From assembly GCA_034440615.1 (NCBI GenBank), contig JAOTOM010004877.1:482739-546738 (forward strand): a stretch of DNA of 64,000 bases, given 5' to 3'. The notes under the pieces are model-generated. The model worked only from the letters and a program-made list of their open reading frames with translations. It ran no database searches and was not told where the DNA came from. The translations under genes and the position numbers were made by a program. Below, one piece after another: positions 46,060 through 56,519 of this stretch. The DNA comes from Ashinkailepas kermadecensis. Its lineage: Eukaryota > Arthropoda > Thecostraca > Neolepadidae. Numbering within the stretch: the stretch's first letter is position 1; each line of letters opens with the position of its first letter.

Positions 46060-48590
46060 AAACTGACCCAGGCCGGCGTGCGCCGTTTTATTTTATTTTT
46101 GATTACTAGTTATCTCGGTGTATGGCCTCGCCCACCTATTCGACTGGCTCTCTTGCTGACTTAGTTATTACCAACTGTCGTGACATTGTGAAGCACTGCC
46201 GTACAACATTTTGTAACTTTAGTCCGCATATATTTGTTCGTGTTTCTGTGATACCTATATGCTTAGATCTAGACCGAGCGGCGCCACTGTTCGCCCCAGA
46301 TGCTTTCGCCGTACAGACCCGAATGTTTTGCTTCATTATCTTCTTTTTTGGCTGACGGGAGTACTGTTTTAAATTCTCCCTCCGTCACGCTCAAGTGGAA
46401 CTGTTTTCTGGCTATCTTTTTACCAATCATTGACATTCACGCTCCCATCAGGACTGTTAAAATTAGGAACCCTAGCGCCCCGGTTGTATCGGATCGAACG
46501 AAAGCTTTTATGTGTCGCCGCCGTAGTGCGCTGGCTGTCTATGCACACCAGTCTACGGAGTACAGGGACGCCAACCGAGCTGTACGATCGGCGATTAGGC
46601 GTGATAGCCGCGACGATGTTGAGTGGCGCATCCGTGAGGATGGGCGGAGGTCAAGGTGGCGCCATATCAGGTCATTCGTCGGCGGCAAGCAGGGGATTCG
46701 TAAGCTGCCGGACGCGACAGCTCATGACCTCAACCGATTTTTTGTCCGCGGGGGCCCGTGTGTGGCTGACGAGGTTAGGAGTATGGGAGCGACGCCGAGT
46801 ATTTCCTGCCGTTTGACGCGTGTCGGTGCCTATGCGTTTACCCCGGCGCCGTTGTCGCCATCTGAGCTGCGATTGGTTGGTTGGCTATTGGTTTTACGAC
46901 ACGTCGACCGTTGAGTCATATAGTTGGTTGGTTATTGGTTTTACGACACGTCGACCGTTGAGTCATATAGCGTCGCCAATCTGTCACGCCGATTGGTCGC
47001 GGGCGAAGAGTAGCGACAGGTGAGATTCGAACCCACAATCTTTCGATTGTGAGACATCTTACCCCTAGACCGCTAGGGGTAAGATCTTACCCATAGACCA
47101 CTCGTGCCCCATCTGAGCTGCGAGCCGTCGTCTTTGGGATGAACGGCTCGTCGGTCTGCGGCGTGGACGGCATCAACATCCATATGTTCAGGGTGTGCTT
47201 CGACTAGATAGGTGCGGTGCTCCTGCATTTGGTCAATTCCAGCATTACTCAATCCGATGTTCCTGATTCTTGGAAGCACTCTCTCATCCCATCTTCAAAT
47301 CCGGCGATTCCTCTAGCCCTTCCAATTTCCGTCCTATCTCCATCGTCCCAGTCATTGCAAAAATTGTAGAGCGTGCCGTCCATCAGCAGCTCTACAATTA
47401 TCCGTCCGAAAACCACCTAAACTTGAGGTGGTTTTCAATTGATTTTCAAAAAGAAAACCACCTCAATTTTGATTTGAGCAAGTGTTTTGATGTGCTGGTC
47501 CACTCAAAACTCCTGTCAAAATCAATTCAACAGCATCGATACATCCTGGTTTTCTGCATATCTTCAGAACCATACCCAGTGTCGGCCTCACTGACAGTCT
47601 GAGTGTCGTCCATAAATCTGCCCCTTTGCCCAACAGCATCGGCGTTTTTCAAGGATCATCTCTCGGACCTCTCCTCTACCGAGTCTATGCCAGCGACCTG
47701 AACCTGTTTGCCTAAGGCGCAGTGGTTATACAATACGCCGACGACACCCACATTTTGGTTAGTGATAAGAAATCAAATTCAAAACGTCGTCGCTCACATC
47801 GAAACAGTCTTGACCTCTCTCGACATTTGGTTTCGAGCAAATGGACTGAAAATTAACGTTGCCAAGACACAGCTGATGCTTTTTGGCAGCCCACAAAATC
47901 TGCGTGCCTTACCGTGAATCACTGAAATTTCGCGATCACGATCTACCCACCATTTCGGAATGCAAAAATATTTGACATATTTTCGATCGCTCGCCCAGCT
48001 GGGACTCGCACGTCTCAGAAGTGACTCGGCGTTGTTTTGAAGTTCTGGGTGGTTCTGTTTTGAAGTTCTGGGTGGTCTGTCATCTCCGCGCTGGTCAATG
48101 CCCGGGTCTTCTCGAAGATCCGCCATTGTATTTCTGTGTATGGTAACAACCAAAAAGAACCTGTCTCGCATTAAAAAAATATGAACTACTCGGCAAAAGA
48201 TTTTCGGCCACACAAAAAATTGACCATGTTTAGGATCTGCTGAGGAGACTGGGCTGGCTTAGTGCGGAGAACTTAGTCAGATACCATACCCTGTGCCTCA
48301 CGCACAAGGTGCGCCGTCATGGTGAGCCAGTGTCATTGGCTCATGACCTCACCACCTTGGCGAAGGTTCGTGACCGAACCATCCGTCAGGACCATCACTT
48401 GTGTCCCCTGGTCACGCACTGAGATGGGGAAGAGTCTTTAGCTCCAGAGCACCACTTATGTTCAACTCGTTGCCACCAGAGCTGATGCGGCTTCCCGTAC
48501 AGAGCTTCGGTCGCCACCTACGGCGGCACCTGTCCAGCGTGCCGCCCGTGCCAGACTGATTTGCTGCTGGCCCCGCGGTATTTTATTTAT
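46060..48590 (+). mobile_element. Jockey/CR1-superfamily LINE, 5'-truncated and broken
   Basis: Plus-strand remnant. An endonuclease tail (YSTGSLADLVITN, 46135-46175) is followed by a linker with WRHIRSFVGGKQGI (46655). RT blocks are PISIVPVIAKIVERAVHQQL (47330-47395), DLSKCFDVLVHSKLL (47475-47515), and a broken IGVFQGSSLGPLLYRVYA (47640-47695); the YADDTHIL motif lies near 47735-47760. The C-terminal part has RANGLKINVAKTQLMLFG (47835-47890), RLGWLSAENLVRYHTLCLTH (48245-48305) and FNSLPPELMRLP (48460-48495). It is split by SINE S4 and scrambled by a small inverted duplication at 47408-47463. Clade within the superfamily is uncertain. Confidence 0.83.
46858..47123 (-). mobile_element. Rearranged tRNA-headed SINE (S4) inside a LINE, 15-bp duplication
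   Basis: Body 46873-47108 on the minus strand, flanked by perfect CCATCTGAGCTGCGA copies (46858-46872, 47109-47123). The 3' tail module is present twice in tandem (46873-46922 and 46923-46975). The tRNA-like 5' end is partly duplicated as an inverted repeat around 47060-47095 (TTACCCCTAGACCGCTAGGG GTAA). Removing the insertion rejoins the host LINE reading frame, which confirms its boundaries. Confidence 0.92.
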
Positions 48591-51500
48591 TTGTAATTAT
48601 TATTTTTATTATGATATGAATGACGACCGGTTTAGCTGTTGTGTTATTTTGACCTCTTCTGCTCTGCTGTTTTATCTAATTGACTCGAGGTTGCAATAGC
48701 CACAAGTCCATTGTGGATTACCTCAATAAAAGTCTTCATTTCCGACACGGAATATTTGCAGACACCTGTCCGTAACCTTCGATCAAGGCCGGAAGTTTCT
48801 TGCGATGCTGTTAACGTTAACGGCGGCGCTAGCAATGTTCGCAAGATTTGATGACCCCGGGCGGAAAAGTTTGTTTGGGAGATTCTGGTTTTCCGGTTAG
48901 GTTATGTTAGCATATATTTCATTATGCTATAATATATTATATATTATGCTAAGTTATCTTACTCTCGGACACGTTAGGTTAGGTTATTTGATTTATTCTA
49001 TGATTCATCAATTCATATGTATTTTTGAATTCTTGAAGCAGTAGTCAGCAGACAAACGAAATACAGCCACGAGCCATGCGTATCGGCGTAAGTTTGGTTT
49101 TGGTGTGTTCTGGTTGCGCTCCAGTATCTCGGATAATTATTAAGCTTTCTTTTAAGGACAACTACGCAAGATTACAATTTTTCCGACAACATGAGGTGGT
49201 TTTACAGCGGCTTTTTGCTTCCAGGTCACGTGGTCTCAGGAACAAGATAGAGGGAGAAGACCCGGCATAATGATCTGCACAAATTAAACACGACCACCAA
49301 ATATAATTCTGACATCAGTTTTAACAACGAAATAGGTTTTGCTATCGACGCCGTTTAATTTAAGTTTAATTCTACTGAAATAAGTAGAACTAAACTTACG
49401 AAAACATCAGCAAATTGCAATATGCTTTCTGATTTACGTGGAGACCGCACTCAGCTCTACGGTATTTGGCAGCCGACGAATGACTACCAGATAACAAATT
49501 GGCGCTGTGGTTAAATTAGCGAAGGATACGGTTATAAGCCAACTTGCTGAGCAACGCTAGATAAAATTATAATAAAAGCATACTTAATCGATGTCAACCA
49601 AGTTTATAAATCCATACCTGATAGTCCCGACATGCTCACACCGCACAACTAATAAATATTCACAACACATCCCACGAGTAGGACACACGTGCACAGACTG
49701 ATTTGTTACTTGCCGTCTATTGGGATATGGGTTTCGGTGTATAAAATGGTTTAAAGAAAAATATACTAAAAACAATCCAGTCTAAAATATTTTTATTCCC
49801 ACCCCCAAGGAACAGTTTTTGTCAACGAAAAAGCTTAGAAAATTGAAATAAATTCGTATTAATATTAAAAGTTCTCCGATGCACCTCCGATTAAATGTTC
49901 ATGTCTGGAATGTTTTAGCTGAAGCCAGGAATGACTTGAAAGGATCAAAAGCGACTAGACGGGAGAGCAAATTGCCGCTGTAAAACCGCCTATGGTGTCG
50001 TTCCCAGCGAGGTTATTTGCTCAAATTGTTCAGAGGTCTGCCAGTATTTGTTTTTGGAGGAATTCCACGGCCGCGAGATTCATAATTTTCTTCTCGAAGC
50101 ATCGAAGCTTTTTAAAGCGCAGTCCGAGCGCAGTGCTGATCAGTCCGACACCATCGAGATACAAACGGACGAGCCACGGCCCGTGCGATCCCATTAAGGT
50201 ACGTAGATGTTTGCAGCGTTAACTCAAAATACCGCTAACATCGTAGCACATTTCCTCCGTATTATGCCTATGATGTCATCAATTGTATAGACCACCGCTG
50301 GCTTAAAAGTCATCATTTGCTGAGAAAATGGGTAGTCACATAGTCTTAATCACGTCAAAAAGCATCGTATTAAAAAACAGACACAAAGAAAACAAGTTAC
50401 CTTGATCTGCGAATTTGCCGAATGCGCAAGGCCGGTGTACACGTGCAACAACTTTGGCGTAATGGCGATCAGGCGTTATGCACTGGAGTGCCGGAAATTT
50501 GGAAACTGTACCCATTAAGTGGTTCCTACAGGTGTAATTTCAGCAGCGTAAGGCAGTGTAAGGAAGCAGCAGCAGTGTATCGAGGATACCGAAGAAAAAA
50601 ACATTCGAACAGGGTGGAGACAGTCAGAGTCGAAATCGGGTAACTGAGGACCGATGGTGGTATATTGCTCCCCCCAACAGAACAATGAAGTTAGTCTCTA
50701 ATTTTGAGTAAAAATAAAATTAGGCGCCTTTGAAACATAGCCGTCGAAATCCAGAGTCTAAGCTAAAAATAGTGGTAGGTTAGGCACCGTCAAAATCCAT
50801 TTCCCCCCCCCCCCTCCCCGAGTCCTGACTGACATCCTAGGAACGCCACTGGCGGGGGGGGGGCGAAATTTTCCACGTCCCAAACCGGTGGGCTAGATCT
50901 GCCAGTGTGTGCATGCACCAATCTCTGAATGTATTGGAAAAGAGTTCCACATCGCTTCCCGATTTACTCGCCAAAAGTATTGAGACGAAACGCGAACCAC
51001 CGAACCACTATAATGTCTGATGTTCTCCATGTCCCAGCCATCAAAAAACGGAATCCGGGAGGCGCCCATTGACCCATTAGGCTGAGACTGCTCTTAATGC
51101 GCTTCCTTAGACAATGCGCGAGCTGGACAAAGTGCACTTCCTGGAGTTAAAGAAACATCACAGCGTCACCGGAACGAAGAGGCATCCGACTACATTGCGA
51201 ACACTGTATATACGTTTGACACCAGTAATTTGTGTGGAACGATATCATCTGCTTAATGCGTGCACCACGAATCCTACCCTTCTGAATATTGACTTAAGGC
51301 ATGGAACCGAGGCATGGACGAGAGAACTCTACATTAATTTTCCCCGAGAAGTCTATTAAATAAATTCTAATTAAATAAATAAATATAAAGTTACAAAGCT
51401 GGTGCACAAAACGAAAACGTTGCACCATGGGCTAAACAATGTAAATTTGCCGAACTCAAGTGCATTGGACATTTGAGCGGGCTGTCGCCCCCTCAATACT

Positions 51501-52239
51501 AATCCATCATTCCTCACTAAACCTGGCAACATGCGATTCACTCCTGGTAGGAAGCATGGGCGTACAGTCAGAAAAAACGCCAAAAAAGCTCCGAGGGACC
51601 AAATAATAATTAGCTGGTTTTACAAGACAAGCCATCAAGGATATGCTAAAGTTTAAGGTTACGGGAGCCGTATCCAGGGGGATTTAGGATGCTAAACCCC
51701 AAAATTGGAGTCTCTTAGTTGTTACACGTATCCCTCCGGCCAGGATAATCTCAAGAGGGAAATTAAGTTTAAAGGAGGGAGAAATTGTCTGCTCCATTGC
51801 AGGCAATTTGGATCAAACTGGAGGGAGATTTGACGGCTTCCAATGGGGAAAAAAACGATTATGTGGCACGGGATAACCACTCCCTATGTACCCATGGCTG
51901 AGTTAATGACCTAGCTCCACCCTCAATTCACCATTGCACTTACCTCGAGACGCACACAAACGAACTCTGCCACAGAAATGCCGGTCAATCTGCCGTGCGC
52001 CACCCTCTCACACTGCCGAGGCCAGGCATTCGGCCACACCGCCGGCCACGTGGCTGAAAATGGCCCACGGGCAGGTCACGTCGGGCCGGAACACTCTATC
52101 CTGCAGGGGCCGTACAAGACGCACAGCACGCCGTTCATTGGGAGCGGTCCTCTCCTATGCTATCCGACTGGTAGCACTTGTGCCAAAATTGGCTCTACCG
52201 CCGAACGCGGTGCACGCTTCTCAAGTTGAAATGCACTTT
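48591..52239. other. No gene recognised
   Basis: AT-rich with TTAGGTTAGG motifs near 48900-48985 and a partial GGGGCCCC-element 3' end at 50405-50750. Small open frames such as 51114-51359 show no known domain. Confidence 0.5.
50405..50750 (+). repeat. 3' part of the GGGGCCCC-type element (partial copy)
   Basis: Shares ordered blocks with 4750-5160 and 58480-59605: GCCGAATGCGCAAGG, GGCGTAATGGCGA, CAGCAGCGTAAGG, GTCAGAGTCGAAATCGGG, CAACAGAACAATGAAGTTAG and CGTCGAAATCC. The repetitive array itself is absent. Confidence 0.75.
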
Positions 52240-52346
52240 GCCGAATCATGGCCTTTGGCCATGATTCGGCATCTGAAATCGTGCCATTTGAAATCGTGCC
52301 ATTTTAAATAGTGCCATTTGAAATCGTGCCATTTTAAATCGTGGCA
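52240..52346. repeat. 14-bp hairpin followed by a 15-bp tandem repeat
   Basis: GCCGAATCATGGCC is perfectly inverted around TTT (52240-52270). It is followed by about five units of AAATCGTGCCATTTG/T (52276-52346). It lies just left of the third TTAA element. Confidence 0.88.
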
Positions 52347-52373
52347 TCGTAACCTACGTTCAAGTGACCTACT

Positions 52374-53313
52374 TTAACACGCGCACTGGGGGGGGGTGAA
52401 ATTCGCCCACCCCTCCAGTTTTTCGTATATAACTCCAGATTTTACCGGTCGATATACGCCATTTTTACGTAGCGGCTTAGAAATAACCGGCACGTCGTTT
52501 CAAGTAAGAAAAATGGAAATGGGCCGAACATTCTTCGAGTTAAGGGCCGTTAAAGTTTATAAAAAAAATTCGTATCGCCAGACCACAAAAATCGGCGCTG
52601 ATGTGCTTCCCGCATATCCACAAAAGGGAAGTGTTCTTGGCAACACTAGTGACTTGTTTGATGTATATTGATATGCTATATAGCTTCAAGGTCGTGTTAT
52701 TAGGTCACCGAGGGCAAGTCAAGTCAAGTTCATGACAGGTTAATGGAACCAAACTTTGTCAACTGGAATGTTGTCATAAATGCACTACTGTTTGTCATTG
52801 TGTACTGTTTGTCATTGCGTTTCCATACTTTATTCATGTACTTCACTACTTTCTTCGCGAAGCCCATTGCGCCGAGCTGCCCGACGGAGCAGTCGGGCGG
52901 GCGGCCCGGTTCCGGTAACTGGAACAGGTAACTGACCTGATAAAGTGCTATCATATAGGTGACCTGAGGTCAAATGTCGGGTCTAGCATCGGTATTGCAT
53001 CATTAGTAATGTCCAAAACATCATTGATGCCCATTTTGGAGCATTTAAACACAATCACAGCGGTCCATAACAATGACAAGCCAAGCGACGTAAAACAAGA
53101 CAATTTTGACAAATGCGACCTGATTTGGCCTTGAAGATATTGACCTAGGGTCATGAACTTTGCACACAATATAGTTCACTAGGGTACCCATCCACCCTGC
53201 GAATTTCGTTCTTCCAGCTTTAATAGGAGCCGAGATTTTATGGGGGGGGGGGGCGGAATCTGCCAACCCTCCAGTGCGCGTAATTTTCAGAGGCCCTCCA
53301 GGGCGCGTGTTAA
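52374..53313 (+). mobile_element. TTAA-flanked element, solo copy
   Basis: Bounded by TTAA at 52374-52377 and 53310-53313, with terminal CACGCGCACTGG and CCAGGGCGCGTG. Collinear with the inner copy at 32389-33320. The internal insertion-prone site has mutated from TTTAAA to TTTCAA. No transposase; non-autonomous, piggyBac-like by target site. Confidence 0.87.
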
Positions 53314-53819
53314 CTATCGGGACAGTCACAATGCGTTTTGAAAAACTGCAGAAATGAAGTTCGATATCTTATCTTTCGAAGCAAAAAATAAAAGAGATAG
53401 GGGTTTGCCCCTACAGATCCACATGCTCGTTCAAAATTAGGCATGCACGGTTGTTTTTGCGCTAGTTGATCATGGCCTGCTTTAATATTTGTTTAGAACG
53501 GTATATTACTGAAATGCAAACCTTTTGACGTTCGTGGCACGTGATGGGATGAGAGTGTTAGTCATCTGATCTTGAATATTGTGTTGCGCAAGTGTTCTAC
53601 CCAAGGGCGTCGCCACCGGGGGGCAGGGGGGCAATCGCCCCCCCCCCCCTGCCGTGAAACTGGGGGGGGGGCCGCCCCCCTGAAATTCGAGGAAGCCCCT
53701 ATCCGCAAATGCACAGCAAAAAATGTGAGCAAGGAGGCCGACGGGACAGAAGATCATGCTGTCAATGAGGCCTCAAGACTGACGAGGCCCCCAGGAAATA
53801 TAATCAGGTCTCTATAAGA
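53314..53819. other. GC-tract-rich spacer, no gene recognised
   Basis: Contains dense poly-G and poly-C runs at 53618-53690 (a sequence prone to assembly error) next to the start of the GAGGCCCCC array. Confidence 0.5.
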
Positions 53820-56500
53820 GACGTAGAACAGAGATTGGGAGGAGGCCCCCAGGACGATAAGGAGGCCCCATGACGAAAATGAGGCCCCTATGACGAAAAG
53901 GAGGCCCACATGACGAAAAGAAGGCCCCAAAACGTAGAACAGAGATTGGGAGGAGGCCCCCAGGACGAAAAAGGGGCCCCAAGGACGAAAAGGAGGCACC
54001 AGGACGAAAAGGAGGCCCCAGGACGAAAGGAGTGCACCCAAGGACAAAAAGGAGGCCCCCAAGATGTAGAACAGAGATTGGGAGGTGGCCCCCATGATGA
54101 AAAGGAAGCCCCGAGGACGAAAAGGAGGCCCCCAGGACGAAAAGGAGGCCCTAAGACGTAGAACAGAGATTGGGAGGTGGGCCCCAGGACGAAAAGGAGG
54201 CCCCTTGGACGAAAAGGAGGCCCCCAGGACGAAAAGGATGCCCCAGGACGCAAGGGAGGCCCTACTACGTAGAACAGAGATTGGGAGGAGGCCCCCAGGA
54301 CTAAAAGGAGGCTCCCAGGACGAAATGGAGGCCCCCAGAACGAAAGGGATGCACCCAAGGACAAAAAGGAAGCCCCCAAGACGTAGAACAGATATTGGGA
54401 TGAGGTCCCCAAGACGAAAAGGAGGCCCCCAGGACGAAAAGGAGGCCCCTAAGACATAGAACAGAGATTGGGAGGTGGCCCCCATGACGAAAAGGATGCC
54501 CCCAAGACGAAAAGGAGGTCCCCAGGACGAAAAGGAGGCCCCCAGGACAAAAAGGAGGCCCCCAGGACAAAAAGGAGGCCCTAAGACGTAGAACAGAGAT
54601 TGGGATGAGGTCCCCAGAATGAAAAGGAGGCCCCTAAGACGTAGAACAGACATTGGGAGGTGGCCCCCATGACGAAAAGGAGGCCCTCAAGACGAAAAGG
54701 AGGTCCCCAGGACGAAAAGGAGGCCCCCAGGACAAAAAGGAGGCCCCCAGGACGAAAAGGAGGCCCTAAGACGTAGAACAGAGATTGGGAGGTGCGCCCC
54801 AGGACAAAAAGGAGGCCCCCAGGACGAAAAGGAGGCCCCCAGGACGAAAGGAGGCCCAGGACGAAAAGGATGCCCCCAGGACGCAAAGGAAGCACCCAAG
54901 ACGTAGAACAGAGATTGGGACGAGGCCCACAGGACTAAAAGGAGGCCCCAGGACGAAAAGCAGGCCCCCAGAACGAAAAGGATGCACCTAAGGACGAAAA
55001 GGAGGCCCCTAAGACGTAGAACAGAGATTGGGAGGTAGCCCCCAGAGTGAAAAGGAGGCCCCAGGACGAAAAGGAGGCCCCCAGTACGAAAAGGAGGCCC
55101 TCAGGACGGAAAGGATGCCACCGATACGGGCAAGAAGCCACCCAGGTTAGACGAAAAGGCTTCCGATGGGTGGCAGGATAGTCTTAATTTGGAAAACGAG
55201 GCCCCCAAGACGGAAGAGGATGCCCCTGCAATACAAAATTAAGACATGATAGGGGAGATTTATCCGGAAGTAATAGGGGCCCCAAGACGGTTAAGAAGGT
55301 CTCCGCAGGAATGAGAGAAGGCCACCGAGACCAGTCAGATGAGGCCCATATTTTGGAAGGGGAGGACCCTAGAAGAGAAGATCTAGGACTAGGACGCAAA
55401 AGCACCCTGCTAAGAGGATAATGAAGTTGAAAACACAGATAAGGAGGCCCCCATGACGTGAGAGGAGGCCCCTAATTAAAAAAAAATTGGTCACCTAGGA
55501 GAGGGTAGGAGTCCCCAGAAATCAAGAGAGTGTCAAAAATGGCACGGAGGCAACCAGGACTGCAAAAGAGGCCCCAACACCGGAAAGGAGGCCCCAGAAT
55601 ATGAGAGGAGGCCCTAAGACGGAAAAAGAAGCCAGTGGATATGAGATGAGGTTTCGGAGACGCGAAAGCAGGCCCCAAACAGGTGAGGTTCCACCGAGAT
55701 AGAAAAGGACGATCCAGAGACGTGGCAGGAGGCACCTAATTGGGAAGAGAACGACACAAGATTGGAAATGAGACCCTATGATGAACGAGGAGGCTCCTAA
55801 AATAGGAGAGAAAGGCCATTGGATAAGAGAGATGGTTCCCAGGCGGAAAAGAAGGCTCGAAGACGGCTAAGAAGGTCCCCAGGAAATAACAAGGCCACTA
55901 AGATAGGAATGGTTGCCAGTAATTTGGCAGAGGAGGCGCCTGGGAGATAAGAGACCACCCCTAAGATGGGTAAAGATCGAATCCACACGCAGAGCAGGAG
56001 GCCCCCCAAGACGTGAGAGGAGGCCCCTAATTTGAAAAAGAAGGCCTCTAGAAGAGAAATGAGGCACCTGCCGGACTCGAGAGGAGTCCCTCAAGAAGGA
56101 GTAGGTCTCCAGGACCAAATGAGACCCCGAAGACCGGAAAGAGTTCCCAGGAAATGAGAGGAGGCCCTTAAGATGGGAGTGGTAGCAGGTATGGAAGAGG
56201 TGGGTTTCAAAAATTGAAGATCCCTCAAAACGGATAAGGCTTTGCCATGATGAAGGAGGAGGCCCACGAGGCGTGGCAGGAGGCCCCTAATTTGGCAGAG
56301 AATGCCCCTCGAAGATGAGAGGAAGCCCCATGCCTTGTTAAAGGGTCCCCAGAATGCAAGAGGAAGTCCTCCAAGACGGGAGAGGAGGACCATTGAATAT
56401 GGAGGAGGGTAGGATACACAAGGAGAAGTCGAAAACCAGTAAATAGGCTCTAGGAAATGAGGCGAGACCCTTAAGACGCGACAGGAGGTCTATAATTTGC
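53820..56500. repeat. 20-bp GAGGCCCCCAGGACGAAAAG minisatellite with higher-order units
   Basis: A core of ~20-bp GAGGCCCCCAGGACGAAAAG units, interrupted about twelve times by a GACGTAGAACAGAGATTGGG block. The block occurs near 53820, 53933, 54065, 54156, 54268, 54382, 54453, 54588, 54637, 54768, 54899 and 55010, at spacings close to multiples of 20 bp. After about 55150 the array decays into diverged GAGGCCCC units up to 56500. Both strands have long open frames (up to ~300 codons) that I attribute to the repeat. Confidence 0.9.
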
Positions 56501-56519
56501 AAGAAGAAACCATTAAGAA

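Noticed and set aside
51114..51359. Small ORF (81 codons) as a gene
   Set aside because: No domain, no neighbouring exon and no conserved motif; within chance expectation.
53754..54899. Minus-strand open frame of ~300 codons (repeated FSSWGPPFRPG-like) as a repeat protein
   Set aside because: It is a translation of the 20-bp satellite; equally long frames occur on the opposite strand and in shifted frames.
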